Assembly (NCBI GenBank): GCA_914767885.1 | Contig: CAJZBQ010000044.1 | Coordinates: 186,001 to 250,000, forward strand | Direction: 5' to 3' | Length of the DNA: 64,000 nucleotides | Origin: Blepharisma stoltei | Lineage: Eukaryota > Ciliophora > Heterotrichea > Heterotrichida > Blepharismidae | In this document: piece by piece, positions 20,780-30,800 of the stretch | Numbering within the stretch: the first letter of the stretch is position 1 | Layout of the letters: every line of letters starts with the position of its first letter | Notes under the pieces: model-generated | Databases searched by the model: none | What the model saw: the letters and a program-made list of their open reading frames with translations, nothing else | What the model was told of the DNA's origin: nothing | Position numbers and translations under genes: made by a program

Positions 20780-21028
20780 ATTTACAATCATATAAAACTC
20801 CAGTAATCCTAGAATAACCTGCATTAATGTTTTTAATAAATCAAACTATAAATTTGTTGATTGTGACATAGAATAGCTTATGCGTTATTTGATTTTTGAT
20901 TTTTATATAAATTTAAAATCTTCAATACAAATAACAAAGCTAATCATTATTGTAATATTTTTTGTCTAATAATAAATGCTTATTATATAATTTGAGCTCG
21001 GCTTATTTTTTGTACCAAAAAAGAAATC

Positions 21029-21443
21029 TTAATCTTAAATTATTTATAGCGTTTAACGTCCACTACGGGGTAGCCTTGCCTAGAGCTGCCATTATATTTA
21101 TCCACATGCCGGGTCCATGGACCTCTGGATCGACTCACTTTAATTCGCCAAGGCAGGGATAAGTGCGGCGTTCCGGCTTCGACGGGCTTCGCTGCTGTCA
21201 CGGCTTTATACGACTCAGCTCCAGCGCGTGCTCCTCCAAGGGTCATCGGGTGTGCTGAGGTAAAGACCTGAGCCTCTTGAGCCCACTGAGGAGCAGTTTC
21301 TCTGGTTATCCCCAGAGTTAAACCGCTGTTGCTGTGCAGAGGTTCTCGAGATAAAACCCAACCCCATAAATAAAATTGCTTGAGGGAGAGAAAATTAGCG
21401 GAGCTAATTTCACTCGAACCGAATGCCATTTTATTTATCCCAC
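21029..21443 (-). mobile_element. SINE-like retroposon R7 (about 415 bp)
   Basis: Target duplication AAAAGAAATC (21019-21028, 21444-21453). Read on the minus strand it starts ATAAATAAAATGGCATTCGG and ends in an AATCTTAA-type tail. A second copy is R8 (50198-50612). It has an unbroken 129-codon frame from the 5'-motif ATG (21429) to 21040. Confidence 0.8.
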
Positions 21444-21495
21444 AAAAGAAATCACATAAAATCAATTAATATATAGGAGAAGAATAAAATCCTTA

Positions 21496-21798
21496 CTCTC
21501 CATTCGTGAAAGAGAAAAAAATTTTACTCACATAGGGATTAAGATTTTTTTACAATTTTATCTATAAATTTTTATATCATAATTTAATGTAAACAACCCC
21601 AGTTCAAAAAATTGGAAAGTTAAATTGATTTAATTTGTAAAATCTATGTTTTAGAGAAAAAGTAACAGAATTTGTGAGAGATTTCATTACAATGATATTG
21701 TTTGCATATCAAAATATTATTTGCTCACTCACAGTGGTTGTTTACCCACAAAATATGGATTTTTCCAAACGTTTTTTACTCAATTATAGAGGGGATGC
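21496..21798 (-). mobile_element. MITE family A, strongly decayed copy
   Basis: The middle (ATTGGAAAGTTAAATTGATT... and the ATATCAAAATATT block) and the GTTTACCCACAAAATATGG spacer are recognisable as family A. The ends are mutated (CTCTCCATTCGTG / AGAGGGG). It sits directly upstream of the PLAC8 start codon. Confidence 0.6.
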
Positions 21799-21805
21799 TA
21801 ATAAA

Positions 21806-23093
21806 ATGTCATATAAGCCTAACCCCCAATCTCAGGCCTATATGATCAATAGCATTTATGTGCATTTTTCTTTTAAAAACAAAATTTATTCTTACAAAAA
21901 AAAAACAAATGTAAAATCAGATAGTGAAGCATATGGGAAATGCAGCATACCCTAATGCACCTGGCTTTAATCCTCCCATGCCATCAGCTCCTTCGATGTC
22001 ATTAGATTCTTCATCTCCTTTTCAAAATCAGGGCTTTTCCCGTCAATATTCAAATCCTAACCCATTTAGATAATTTATATGGTGGTGGCGATGAAATATG
22101 CCTTTGAAGATGACGAACCACTTTGGGCGCCAAAGTTGTATTATAGCCTAAACCAAGCTCAGGCCCTTTAAGTTGCCTCGAGCAGCTGTATGGATAAGTA
22201 GGTTGTAGGAGTAAATTGGTTGCGATTCGAATCCAAATAGATTTTGGGCCATGGGCTCTTTTCCCCGCTGGTTTTTGGAGGCAATGGTTCTTTTTGCCTG
22301 AGTGTCACCCTTCCTTAAGGTGGCAGACAGGAGACATTGGGCGAGCATTTGCCTCCATAGCACCAGAACCTGTCAAATTAAGAATATTAGCAAGCCCCAA
22401 ATCCCAGGAGTAGACTGCTGTTGAGATAGGGTTCAGGAGACTGAATTCTTCGGCATTCAGGTTCCAATGATTGCAAGCGTTCGGAGGCATCAAATCTGGA
22501 AGATTTTAAACCCTTTAATTTAGGCTAAGTCAACCCATTTCCGCCAGTCGTTCAGCCTCAAGTTATTATTGTCTCATCTCCATCAACCTCTACATCCTCC
22601 AAAAAATCAAGGCAAAAAAATCAGCGAATCTCCAATAGTTTATAAATCTCTCTATATTTTTCCTCAACACTATAATTGTCAATATATATTTAGGGCACCA
22701 GCCAATTTAAAAATACCTAATTTATTCATTTTTTTAAAAATATCGAAATAAATCATACAACTGATCATACCAAAAGCCAGCTCAGGGTGAGAAGAGGCAT
22801 TTTGTGGATGCTGTTCAGACCCAATTTGCTGTATAGGATTAATAATCTGCTTTCCACCTTTAAGCTGCTGCTGTGGTCAGATTTCTGCAGTTACTAGAGC
22901 AACAAAAGTATCCTGCTGTTCCCCCTGTTGCTTAAACTTATTTTGCTGTTGTATTGGTTTTGCCATCAACAGAGGAGCAATAAGGAAGGCTTATGGAATC
23001 CCAGGATCTTTTTGTGGAGACTGCTGTGCACATTTATTATGCACGCTTTGTGCTGTATCTCAAGAATACAGAGAAGCTCATAGAAGAGCTTAA
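21806..23093 (+). CDS. PLAC8 (Cys-rich) domain protein, 202 aa, with three inserts
   Basis: The C-terminal half is an unmistakable PLAC8 domain: GWEEAFCGCCSDPICCIG (its W is TGA), a central CCSPCCLNLFCCC, then IRKAYGIPGSFCGDCCAHL and a final QEYREAHRR. PLAC8/cornifelin/FW2.2-like proteins are small membrane-associated Cys-rich proteins involved in cell size, metal handling or channels. The N-terminal third is Pro/Asn/Ser-rich. Inserts: a 91-bp IES (21841-21931, repeat TATG), retroposon R10 (22068-22531, repeat AACCCATTT) and a ~115-bp IES (about 22641-22755). After removing 91+473+115 bp exactly 203 codons remain, joining QAYM-GNAAYP, SNPNPF-PPVVQP and SNSL-QLIIPKASS. The third join is the least certain. 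Confidence 0.85.
21841..21931 (+). other. 91-bp IES in PLAC8 gene
   Basis: TATG repeats at 21841-21844 and 21932-21935. Removal yields GCC TAT ATG GGA AAT GCA and keeps the frame. Confidence 0.75.
22068..22531 (+). mobile_element. SINE-like retroposon R10 in PLAC8 gene
   Basis: Bounded by AACCCATTT (22059-22067 and 22532-22540), a duplication without any TA. Starts AGATAATTTATATGGTGG. GC-richer than its surroundings. Removal gives SNPNPF-PPVVQPQV in frame. Confidence 0.7.
22641..22755 (+). other. IES of about 115 bp in PLAC8 gene
   Basis: The frame stops at TTATAA after SNSL and resumes before the PLAC8 core. Joining the TA at 22641 to the TA at 22756 restores frame. A neighbouring ATAAATC repeat also exists but would leave a stop, so the boundaries are approximate. 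Confidence 0.55.
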
Positions 23094-23117
23094 GTTAATA
23101 TTAATATTTACTATTAG

Positions 23118-23990
23118 TTAATATCTCATATATTTGCTGAATTTAGTAACTAGTTTTCGTTTTTGTTGGAAAAATTCTTGGGCTGCAAGATCGGTAATGA
23201 GTTTTTTCTGGGTCTGGGCTTCGAATTGTCTGATTATTTTCATAGATTCATTGAGGAACCTCTTTTCATATTCGGGACTATTTAGTCAGATTTCATCGAT
23301 ATCTTCATATAGCCTGAGCATTTTTATTGCTTGGAGTCTTATCTGTGCTGCCTGAGCAACTCAGAGAAATTTTGATTAGTAAAACAATGGCAGAGATAGA
23401 AATACTAAAGAAGGACTATTGATAAAATCTTGAGAAATAAGAATGCCCAGGCCATAAGTATTTTTTATTTCATTTATTCATAAATCCCTTGACTCAACTA
23501 TTTTTGTGCGTAATTTTTTTCTGATTTCATCTATTTCTGATTTTGAGCCCTTTGTGGTTTGAAAACCATCAGAAATTTTTTGTAAAATAAATTCTTTAAA
23601 TTGGATTATTGACATTAACTCTTTGCTTTTGTGGACTTTTTCTAGTGTAATGATTTTGCAGGTTATTTCTGGTTGCTCAGAGATTACTCTTCTATGACTT
23701 TCTTCGGAAAATTGCTTTATTTCTTCTGTACATTGGATTGATAAATTGCTAGGTCTAACTTTGATGAGATTTATAGTATTTTGTTTAGATTTAGGACTAG
23801 GAGATCTTTCTTGGCTACTTTTCAAAGGAGAAACGTCAACAATTACATTATTATCAGCCACGTTTTGGCTTGTTGGGCTTTTTTTATGAATATTTTTTGG
23901 AGATTCACTTGGAGATATACGAGGGGATGATTTTGTATCTTCAATTTTATCTTCAATTATTTTTGGTGGATTTATAATTGGAGTAGGTAT
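23118..23990 (-). CDS. Unknown protein, 5' end and one join unresolved
   Basis: Two coding blocks. The upstream block (about 23990-23480) is Pro/Ser/Lys-rich (SPRISPSESPKNIHKKSP, SPLKSSQERSPSPKSKQ) and becomes helical, ending KKLRTKIVESRDL. The downstream block (about 23345-23118) is helical (AIKMLRLYEDIDEIWLNSPE, QFEAQTQKKLITDLAAQEFF). Between them one TAA remains in frame. An IES of roughly 130-150 bp (for example joining ESRDL to RLQAIKML through TA) would remove it, but several TA pairs fit. No ATG exists upstream of the first block before a stop, so the true start is missing or lies beyond another insert. No family recognised. Confidence 0.5.
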
Positions 23991-24116
23991 TTTTTTTTAT
24001 AATATATTTAATAATTAGACTTTATAAAATTTTTTAAAGAGAAAAGGTTTTTATTTATATAAATGAGAATACTTTTCTATAGTAGCTTAGAACACTTTTT
24101 AAGAAATTATATACAG

Positions 24117-25990
24117 CTAAGAAAGGATGCTCCTCTTCATATGCTTGTAAATCAATCTTGCATAGCAGCTCATCAAGTGCGCGTGGCCGTATTGTTATGT
24201 AGCCGACAAGGACCTTTAAGGTTCATCCTATTTGCAAAATTCCTTTAGGACACTTGATCGGCTGAAATGACTCCGCCGGTGAGAAAAGCTTCGAACTATC
24301 TTGATCCTTCTTCGGCTACTGACGCAAGGAACTTTCAGATTGTTATGTGCTAAGAATGCCTCTTTGCCTTGTCCGCTCCAGTGTTGAGTAGGTTAACTTT
24401 GAACTTCTGCAGCTCTGCATTAGGCGATTGGTAAGTAGCTTGATCCAGAGGGAAAAACCTAGAGTCTAACAGGTGCTGGGTGTCTGCCCTCAGCAACTAC
24501 AGAAAAAGTCTTAATCCTTGGGTCCAGGCATCAAGCCCTGGTATCGCAGTGAGTTCCATATTCGGGTTCCGAAGAATGCTGTCAGATTAACTCTTTCCAA
24601 TATCAAGAACTAAGACGAAACCTACATGGATATATATAAACCCTATTAGACCTGAATCTCGGCTGCTCTTTCCAGCTCCCCTTGGTCATAAGGTTCGAGA
24701 AAACTGCGTCAAGAATTCAGGTGCGCTCAGATCGCCACTTTTATGTATTCACAGCAGCTCATCAATTTTTTTCTTATATTTTCATCAGAAATTCCATCAG
24801 AGTTTATAAATTTATATGCATTTCTCACTATAACTACAAGCTCTCCCGGACTAGTTGCGCATTCTCTAATTGCATTAACCAGATCATTTCCATAAGAATT
24901 TTTGCATTTTGATTTCAAGCTGCCCTCTGCACTAAAAATATATATAAAAAAAGCCAAAGTTAAATTTTCAATCACCTTCTCTTTTAATGCTGCTTTTTTC
25001 ATTGATTCTATAATCCTTGCTGTCACTTTTGCTGAATTTTCTTTTAATATGCTTAACGGATCACTTGGCTTCTTTATAGTTGGGGTATCATTTATTTCTT
25101 TATTTTTCTTTAAACTTGCAGAATATTTCCGATTTTCCAAATAATCCCCAAGCTCCAGCAATTTTGACGCTAAAGGGCATATCGAAATTGAGTCATCTTT
25201 TTTATTGATTGTTTGGATTTCTTTCAAAATTGACGACATTAATACATAAAATTGTAAAGAAAGGTCTGGAATTTCTGTAAGACAGTCTTTCAAAACTCCT
25301 TGCATGCATTCAGCTTTATTCAGTACTTCCATTTCGATTTTAGCTGATTTTTCAATTGATGAACAAATTTCTGAAAAATAGTTTTCTATGCTTATTTGCC
25401 AAGAATAGCCCACTAAGGAGCATTTTTTGGCTGGCTGGACAATAGCTGGCTTGCCAAATTCGTTGTCATACCATATTTTCTGGCTAACCAAATTTAAGAA
25501 TGGCGAACCAAAAAATGCTCCTTAGTGGGCTATTCTTGGTAAGCAGGTATAAGTCAATAAGTGACTGGGGTTTTGATGTGCTTGGCCTTGGAGTCGTGTT
25601 TTGTGATATAGAATTTTCTTGAGCTTTTCTTGGGGTCACGCTTCTATTTCTGTTATGGCTTGATTGGTTAGGGGACTTAGATCTACATTGTTTGTGCTCG
25701 TCATTTTTCTTATAGCGGTCTGTAATTAAGGTATTTTGAGGTTTTTCTTCATTAAAGTACTTTTTTCTTTCGACTGAATGGCTTCGGTTGTTCAGGTCTC
25801 TTTTAATAATGTTGAGCTTTAATTTAAATTTCGACTCAAAACTGTGGTTAACGAGCTTTTGTGGATTTAGGTTTTGAGGAGATTTGCTGCTTTTTTTTAA
25901 GCCATAATCAGATTCTTTGTCTGGAAGCCTGAATTTGACCTTTCGATCGTAGTTTTCTGAAAAATCTTTTGAGTCCGTTGAGTTTTCCAT
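24117..25990 (-). CDS. Unknown Ser/Lys-rich protein with helical C-terminal half, 375 aa
   Basis: The N-terminal ~145 residues are disordered and basic (SKSPQNLNPQKLVNH, RSKSPNQSSHNRNRSVTPRK). The C-terminal ~230 are predominantly helical (ENYFSEICSSIEKSAKIEME; ENLTLAFFIYIFSAEGSLKS; ATSPGELVVIVRNAYKFINS). No domain recognised. Inserts: a ~157-bp IES with long inverted repeats (about 25394-25550) joining SLIDL to SIENYF, and retroposon R11 (24177-24752) near the 3' end, after which the protein ends KKLMSC-YARLIYKHMKRS. Removing 157+589 bp gives exactly 376 codons. Without R11 removal the frame would run into retroposon sequence. ATG at 25990. Confidence 0.75.
24177..24752 (-). mobile_element. 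SINE-like retroposon R11 (576 bp)
   Basis: Perfect 13-bp flanks AGCAGCTCATCAA (24164-24176, 24753-24765), with no TA inside. Read on minus it starts ATACATAAAAGTGGCG. It shares an internal block (GATCAAGCTACTYACCAATC) with the insert at 36697-37414 and a shorter phrase with R1. Confidence 0.8.
25394..25550 (-). other. IES of about 157 bp with 32-bp inverted repeats
   Basis: TA-bounded. Contains CCAAGAATAGCCCACTAAGG... (25397-25428) and its exact complement (25507-25538), so it can fold into a long hairpin. Removal joins SLIDL-SIENYF in frame. Confidence 0.75.
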
Positions 25991-26011
25991 TTTTAAAAAT
26001 TATTTGCTAAT

Positions 26012-26875
26012 CTATATAGTTTTAGGCTTTTCTTCATATTTTCCTGCTTTTTTAAGTTTTGCTATTAGAACTCGACGTTCTTTAAGAAAAGGCTGGAGAT
26101 CAGCAGGAAGGTCTCCAACGTTAGGTCTTCTTCCAATTTTTCTTTCTGTTTCTGCATATATCTGCTTAATATTTTCTTCAACTTTTCCTAAGTCTTCTTC
26201 AAGATTTTCTTCATTTCTTATTTCACTGAACCCAACTTCACCTAAATTTTCATGCTCTCCTCCTTTTTTATGCAAAATTCAATGGTTTCCTATTCCTTTA
26301 TTCACTGGGCACAAAATCGTGCCATCATCTCCTAATTTTTCTACTAAAAATTTATACAAGTTTTCTGTAGCTGTGAATCCTACATTAATTAAATCAAAAT
26401 TTTCATCAATTATTTCATGGGCTTCGCATTTTCTAAACATCAAATTTGGTAGCTTTGACAAAAAAATAGCTTTTTCAACCAATTCTTTATGTATATCAAT
26501 TGCGATAACTTTACTATTAGGGTTTAATAAAGCTATGCACTGTGATAAGTATCCATTTCCACATCCAATGTCAAGTATTTTATTTGAACTCAAAATATTT
26601 GGCAATAAAATTTCCAGTGTTAATGCATGTGTTGATGGAGATGTCATGACTTCTCCACAAAGGATTCCTTTTGGCTTATTTTCATATGGATTTTCATCAT
26701 CTGTAAAAGCTGACCTGTCTAATTTAGAAAAAATTTCTGATATTTGAGGAGATTTAATAAGGTTGGATTTGACCAGAGATGACGTGAGCTCTAATTGAGA
26801 TGAAAAGCGAGAGCCTATTCAGCTTTGGCTTGCTGATAATAAAAGGTTATCTGATAGCACTTTTCTTCACGACAT
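26012..26875 (-). CDS. Protein-L-isoaspartate O-methyltransferase-like (PCMT domain) protein, 287 aa
   Basis: Continuous 288-codon frame with Trp-encoding TGA codons. N-terminal region S-x-L-V-x-x-L-I-x-S-P-Q-I, then the PCMT-type TSPSTHALTLEILLPNIL, the SAM-binding motif KILDIGCGNGYLSQCIA and acidic strand VIAIDIH. Residues after ~190 are a charged extension ending RRVLIAKLKKAGKYEEKP, resembling the C-terminal tail of PCMTD-like proteins. Known reaction: SAM-dependent methylation of isoaspartyl residues for protein repair. The N-terminal region is longer than bacterial Pcm. It is divergent from the CCCH gene, with only 28 bp between the two ATGs, so they may share a promoter. No insert. Confidence 0.85.
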
Positions 26876-26903
26876 TTCTAAAGAAATGTAGCAATCATTT
26901 AAT

Positions 26904-27758
26904 ATGGGCAAGAACAAAAGAAATCAGCAGAAAGGCTATAATAATCAAAGAGAGATGCTGAGCCCTGAAGGATTTAAAGATATGTTTCCTCATCTTTCTA
27001 TAGGGAAAATAGGAGAAATATTAAAGAAAAATCAAGGGAAAAATCAAGAAGAAATATTGGATATTCTATTGAAAATAAATGAAGAAGAGGAAAAGACCCA
27101 AGTGGCTAAAAAAGAAATAAGAGAAGAAAAAAAAGAAGAAATCACTAAAAATCCTGAAATAAATAAAGAAAAGCTTGATACAAAACTATACAAAACACAG
27201 CTCTGCACAAATCTAAATTGTACAGACTCAGAATGTTTTTATTATCATGATGATTATGATTGCAGAAGAAACCTTGATAAATACCACTATAGGCCAATTC
27301 CATGTTTTAGCACGTATGATAAAGGTGAATGATTTCACCCAAGTTATTGTGCTAGAGGATTTGATTGCCATTTCTGTCATACGCAGAATGAGTGGCATTG
27401 TCATCCAGAATATAAGAAGAGACCAAATAATAAATTACGACGAATTCAAGAAGAAAGCAAAATTTCCAATAAAAACTCTGAAGAATTAAAAAAAATTTTA
27501 GAAGACTTAAAAATATCAATAGAAGCATCAGATCAGCAAATTCATCAAGTGAAAAACGAAATTGTAGGGATTGACCAAGAAATTCAAGGGATGGCAAAAT
27601 TTTTGAATTGCGGAAAATGTATGCAAGAAGAAATGGATTGATTGATTATTCCTTGCTGCCATGGAATATGCACAAATTGTAAACTTACTGCGTATGAAGC
27701 TTGTCCGCTATGTGGAGCCATAATGCAAAGCAGCCATCCAATTAATACTGATTTTTAA
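26904..27758 (+). CDS. CUE / CCCH zinc finger / RING protein (Unkempt-like order), 284 aa
   Basis: Continuous 285-codon frame; TGA is Trp at 27330 and 27638. Order: a CUE-like helix bundle (GFKDMFPHLSIGKIGEILKK, about residues 22-55), a charged linker, a Cys/His block typical of CCCH fingers of the Unkempt/AtC3H class (LYKTQLCTNLNCTDSECFYYH, then YRPIPC...F-H-P-S-Y-C and a C-x-F-C-H), a coiled coil, and a C-terminal RING (CGKCMQEEMD, PCCHGICTNC, CPLCG). This architecture suggests an RNA-binding ubiquitin ligase. No insert. The stop is followed by the convergent Ca2+ channel 130 bp away. Confidence 0.85.
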
Positions 27759-27889
27759 ATATTGCAGTAAATTATTTATGATTGGCTAAATTAAGCTTGA
27801 TATTATATTAAAAAAATTAGCCTTAATTCGTAATAAAATTGCTAAACTTTCCATTATCAAGTTTATGAGTGTTTTGCTTATCTAAATTA

Positions 27890-30800
27890 TTAATTTTCTT
27901 TTTTTGATTTATATTTTCTCCACATCCTTATTAACGCAAGTGCAGCCAAACTTTTGGCTGCTGCAGTTCCTTCAGTTCTTATACTTGAAGTATTTGGCTT
28001 GCTATATATTTTATTTGGATAAGCATTATTAAACGCTCTTACAATTTCGCTAGATGTCATGTCTTAATGTTATGTAGGTATTTAAAGTGTATTCACTCTT
28101 CAGTAGGATGATTTAGACATGCATAAGCCCATCCTTTTAACTCCCAACTGGTGATGTCAACAGATGCACCCTTCAGGCCAGATGGTCGCACTGGTCGCAT
28201 TTACCTCGCCGACACTTGACTCCTGAGTGTGTTCCGCCTAAGAGTCACCTGTATCAAGCAGAAAAACCATATGTCTGGGACCAAAGAAATGCCCTATGCA
28301 ATATTCCATATTTGTGTTGCGGATAAAGGTCCACGTGGGAAAACTGAACCCCACAATAATAAAAACGAAGGAGGAATCCGTACGTAGCCATTTTATTATT
28401 ATTCTAGATGTCATATCGCTTGCGCTAACTGCATTGGCTAAAATAAGCAAAATTTCTGCAAAATTTACTTTTCCATTATATTCTTTTATATTCAAAGCAG
28501 AAATAAGCCTTAGCATGTCACAGTTTGAAAGCATTTGCCCTTTGAAGCCTAAGGGGAGCTCTAAAGTATTCAAAAGGCTTGGAAGCCATTTTGTTTTTAT
28601 GAAATGGTCCCCATAAGGAGCAAATTTGCTTCATGCTTTTTCGAAGTTCTCTAATTCTCTATATAAAAGTAATTCATTAATGTTTCTTAAATTATTGCTA
28701 ATTTCTAGTAAAATGATTCTTTTAATAAATAAAATTTCGAATTTTAAACTCTTATAAAAATTATTAATTGAAGGGAAAAATCTATATATAAAAAAGATTA
28801 AAAAATAAATATTAGAATTAATAATGCAAATAATTATTATTTATTGAAATTATTTATGACAGATATTGCTGAGTAAGTCTCTTTTTGTTAACCCTGTGAT
28901 AACCGATTCTTTTGAATTTGCATGAGTGAAGTTTTCCAAAATAACTACGATAAACATATTTAAAAATATAAACCTTGAAAGAATCTGAAAAGATGCCCAG
29001 TAAATAACTGCGAAATAAGGATTCCCACAAAACATAAACCCTCCCTCACACTCTGATTTCCCAAAGCACTCAAAATAAATTTCATTCCAGTTTTCTCCTG
29101 TGCTTGAAGTAAATAGCAAAACAAATGCATTATAAAAATTTTCAAAATTTGAATTTTTGTTAATATAAACTTGATGGCGCATTCCTCCCCACAGTACAAC
29201 TCCAGCGCATGCATAAATTGAAAACAAAAGCAAAAGCAAAATAGCTGAATTTATCATTGACGGAAGTGAGAGCAAAAATGTATTAAAAATGTTGTTAAAG
29301 TGCTTCAAGAATTTTATTATACGAAAAGCCCTTATAATTCTGAAAATCCTTGCCACAGAGCCACTGGAAGGCCAGATAGAAATAACTGATAAATATGATA
29401 GTAGGGAGATTGAAAAGTCAAAGATGTCCCAATTATTAGCAAAATAAAATCTAGGTCCTAAACCAATAATTTTTAAAATGGCTTCAAGCATAAATGCATT
29501 GGTAAAAATAGAATCAGCAACAGTCAGCACCGTTTCCATTTCACTTGACATTTCAGAAGTATGCAGACACATAAATAATATATTTAACGCAAGCAGCCCA
29601 GCAATTAAATTTTCAAATCGATAATCATGCACCAAGCTAAATATTTTTCTCCTAACTCCCCCCCATCCTTGATCGAACGATTTTCATATCATGCAAATTT
29701 TTAGATATATAAAAATATATTAGTTATCAAAAGCTTGGGAAGATGTACATAACGAAGTTGTTTTCAGAGACGTTGAGACGACAGAAAGCTTCGGAATCAA
29801 CCATTCGAAGTGACTTAGTCATCAACTAAGCTTAAAAACTCAATAATCTCTAAAATAGAGATTCTTTAAAATTTTAAAAAAAAAAATTTTAATTTAATAA
29901 GGAATATACATAAAATGGCCGGAGACGAGTGACCCGTCCTCCCGTGGCGGGTGTCCTTATGTATACCGGACGTGGTTTTTGGATGCGGAGAGCTACTCAA
30001 GGGAAGGTTAACCTCGAGGCGAGAGGCCTAGCCCAATTTCCGCTGATTTTGGGACTTGACCCAGGCAGCAGTTTTTCGCATTCTTTTTGCCAGTAGCGCT
30101 GAGGCCCAGACTCAGTGTCCGAAAGAGGCAGGGTGAACTACCTGCCTAGGCTACTTGGTGGCTTCGCCCCGAATCCCACAAGGGGTTGAGTTCTTTCTGG
30201 AGCTAATCCGGAAAGAGGGGAGGCGAAGCTCGACTCAGATCTCAAGGGAGTCAGTCTCTCAAGTTAAAAGGGTCCCTGAAAAAGGGGGCAATCTGGCCGA
30301 GCTAAGCAGGGTTGGGTGATGCTGGCGCTTAGGTTGGAAATGGTGGTTCCCGGCAAAATCCGTATGACTCGGATCCGGAGGGAAATACCACTACCGAGAA
30401 ATCGGGGTTTCGGCCTGGGCCTAAGTTAGCCTTGAGGAAGCCCACCCCGCAGCGATATCGCTGCGGAACGCATAGTGCTTAGGAAGTGGGGACTATAAAT
30501 ACAAAGCGTTAATCTAACCTAATCTAATTTAATAAGGAACAAATTAAAAATTTATACAGTTTAAAGGTGTGACTAATAAATCAAAATATTAAAACTTGGT
30601 ATTTTTATGAAAATTAATTCAATTTTTTGCTGTAAAAATAATTATTAAATACTCTTAACTCTCTTATTTAAATGTAAATAAAAAATATATATATATTTTT
30701 TATTTTATATATAAATTTTTTTTCCCAAAAAATTTTTTTTTAGATCGAACGATGGCGAGTTGTTCGATCAAGGATGGGGGGAAATAAATTTATTTTTTGG

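Noticed and set aside
22680-22970. Minus-strand Gln-rich frame MAKPIQQQNKFKQQ...
   Set aside because: The opposite strand encodes a clear PLAC8 domain at the same place; Gln-rich sequence is the reverse of Cys codon runs.
23861-23863. Start codon for the gene at 23118-23990
   Set aside because: The codon is GTG inside a frame that stays open upstream; not a credible start.
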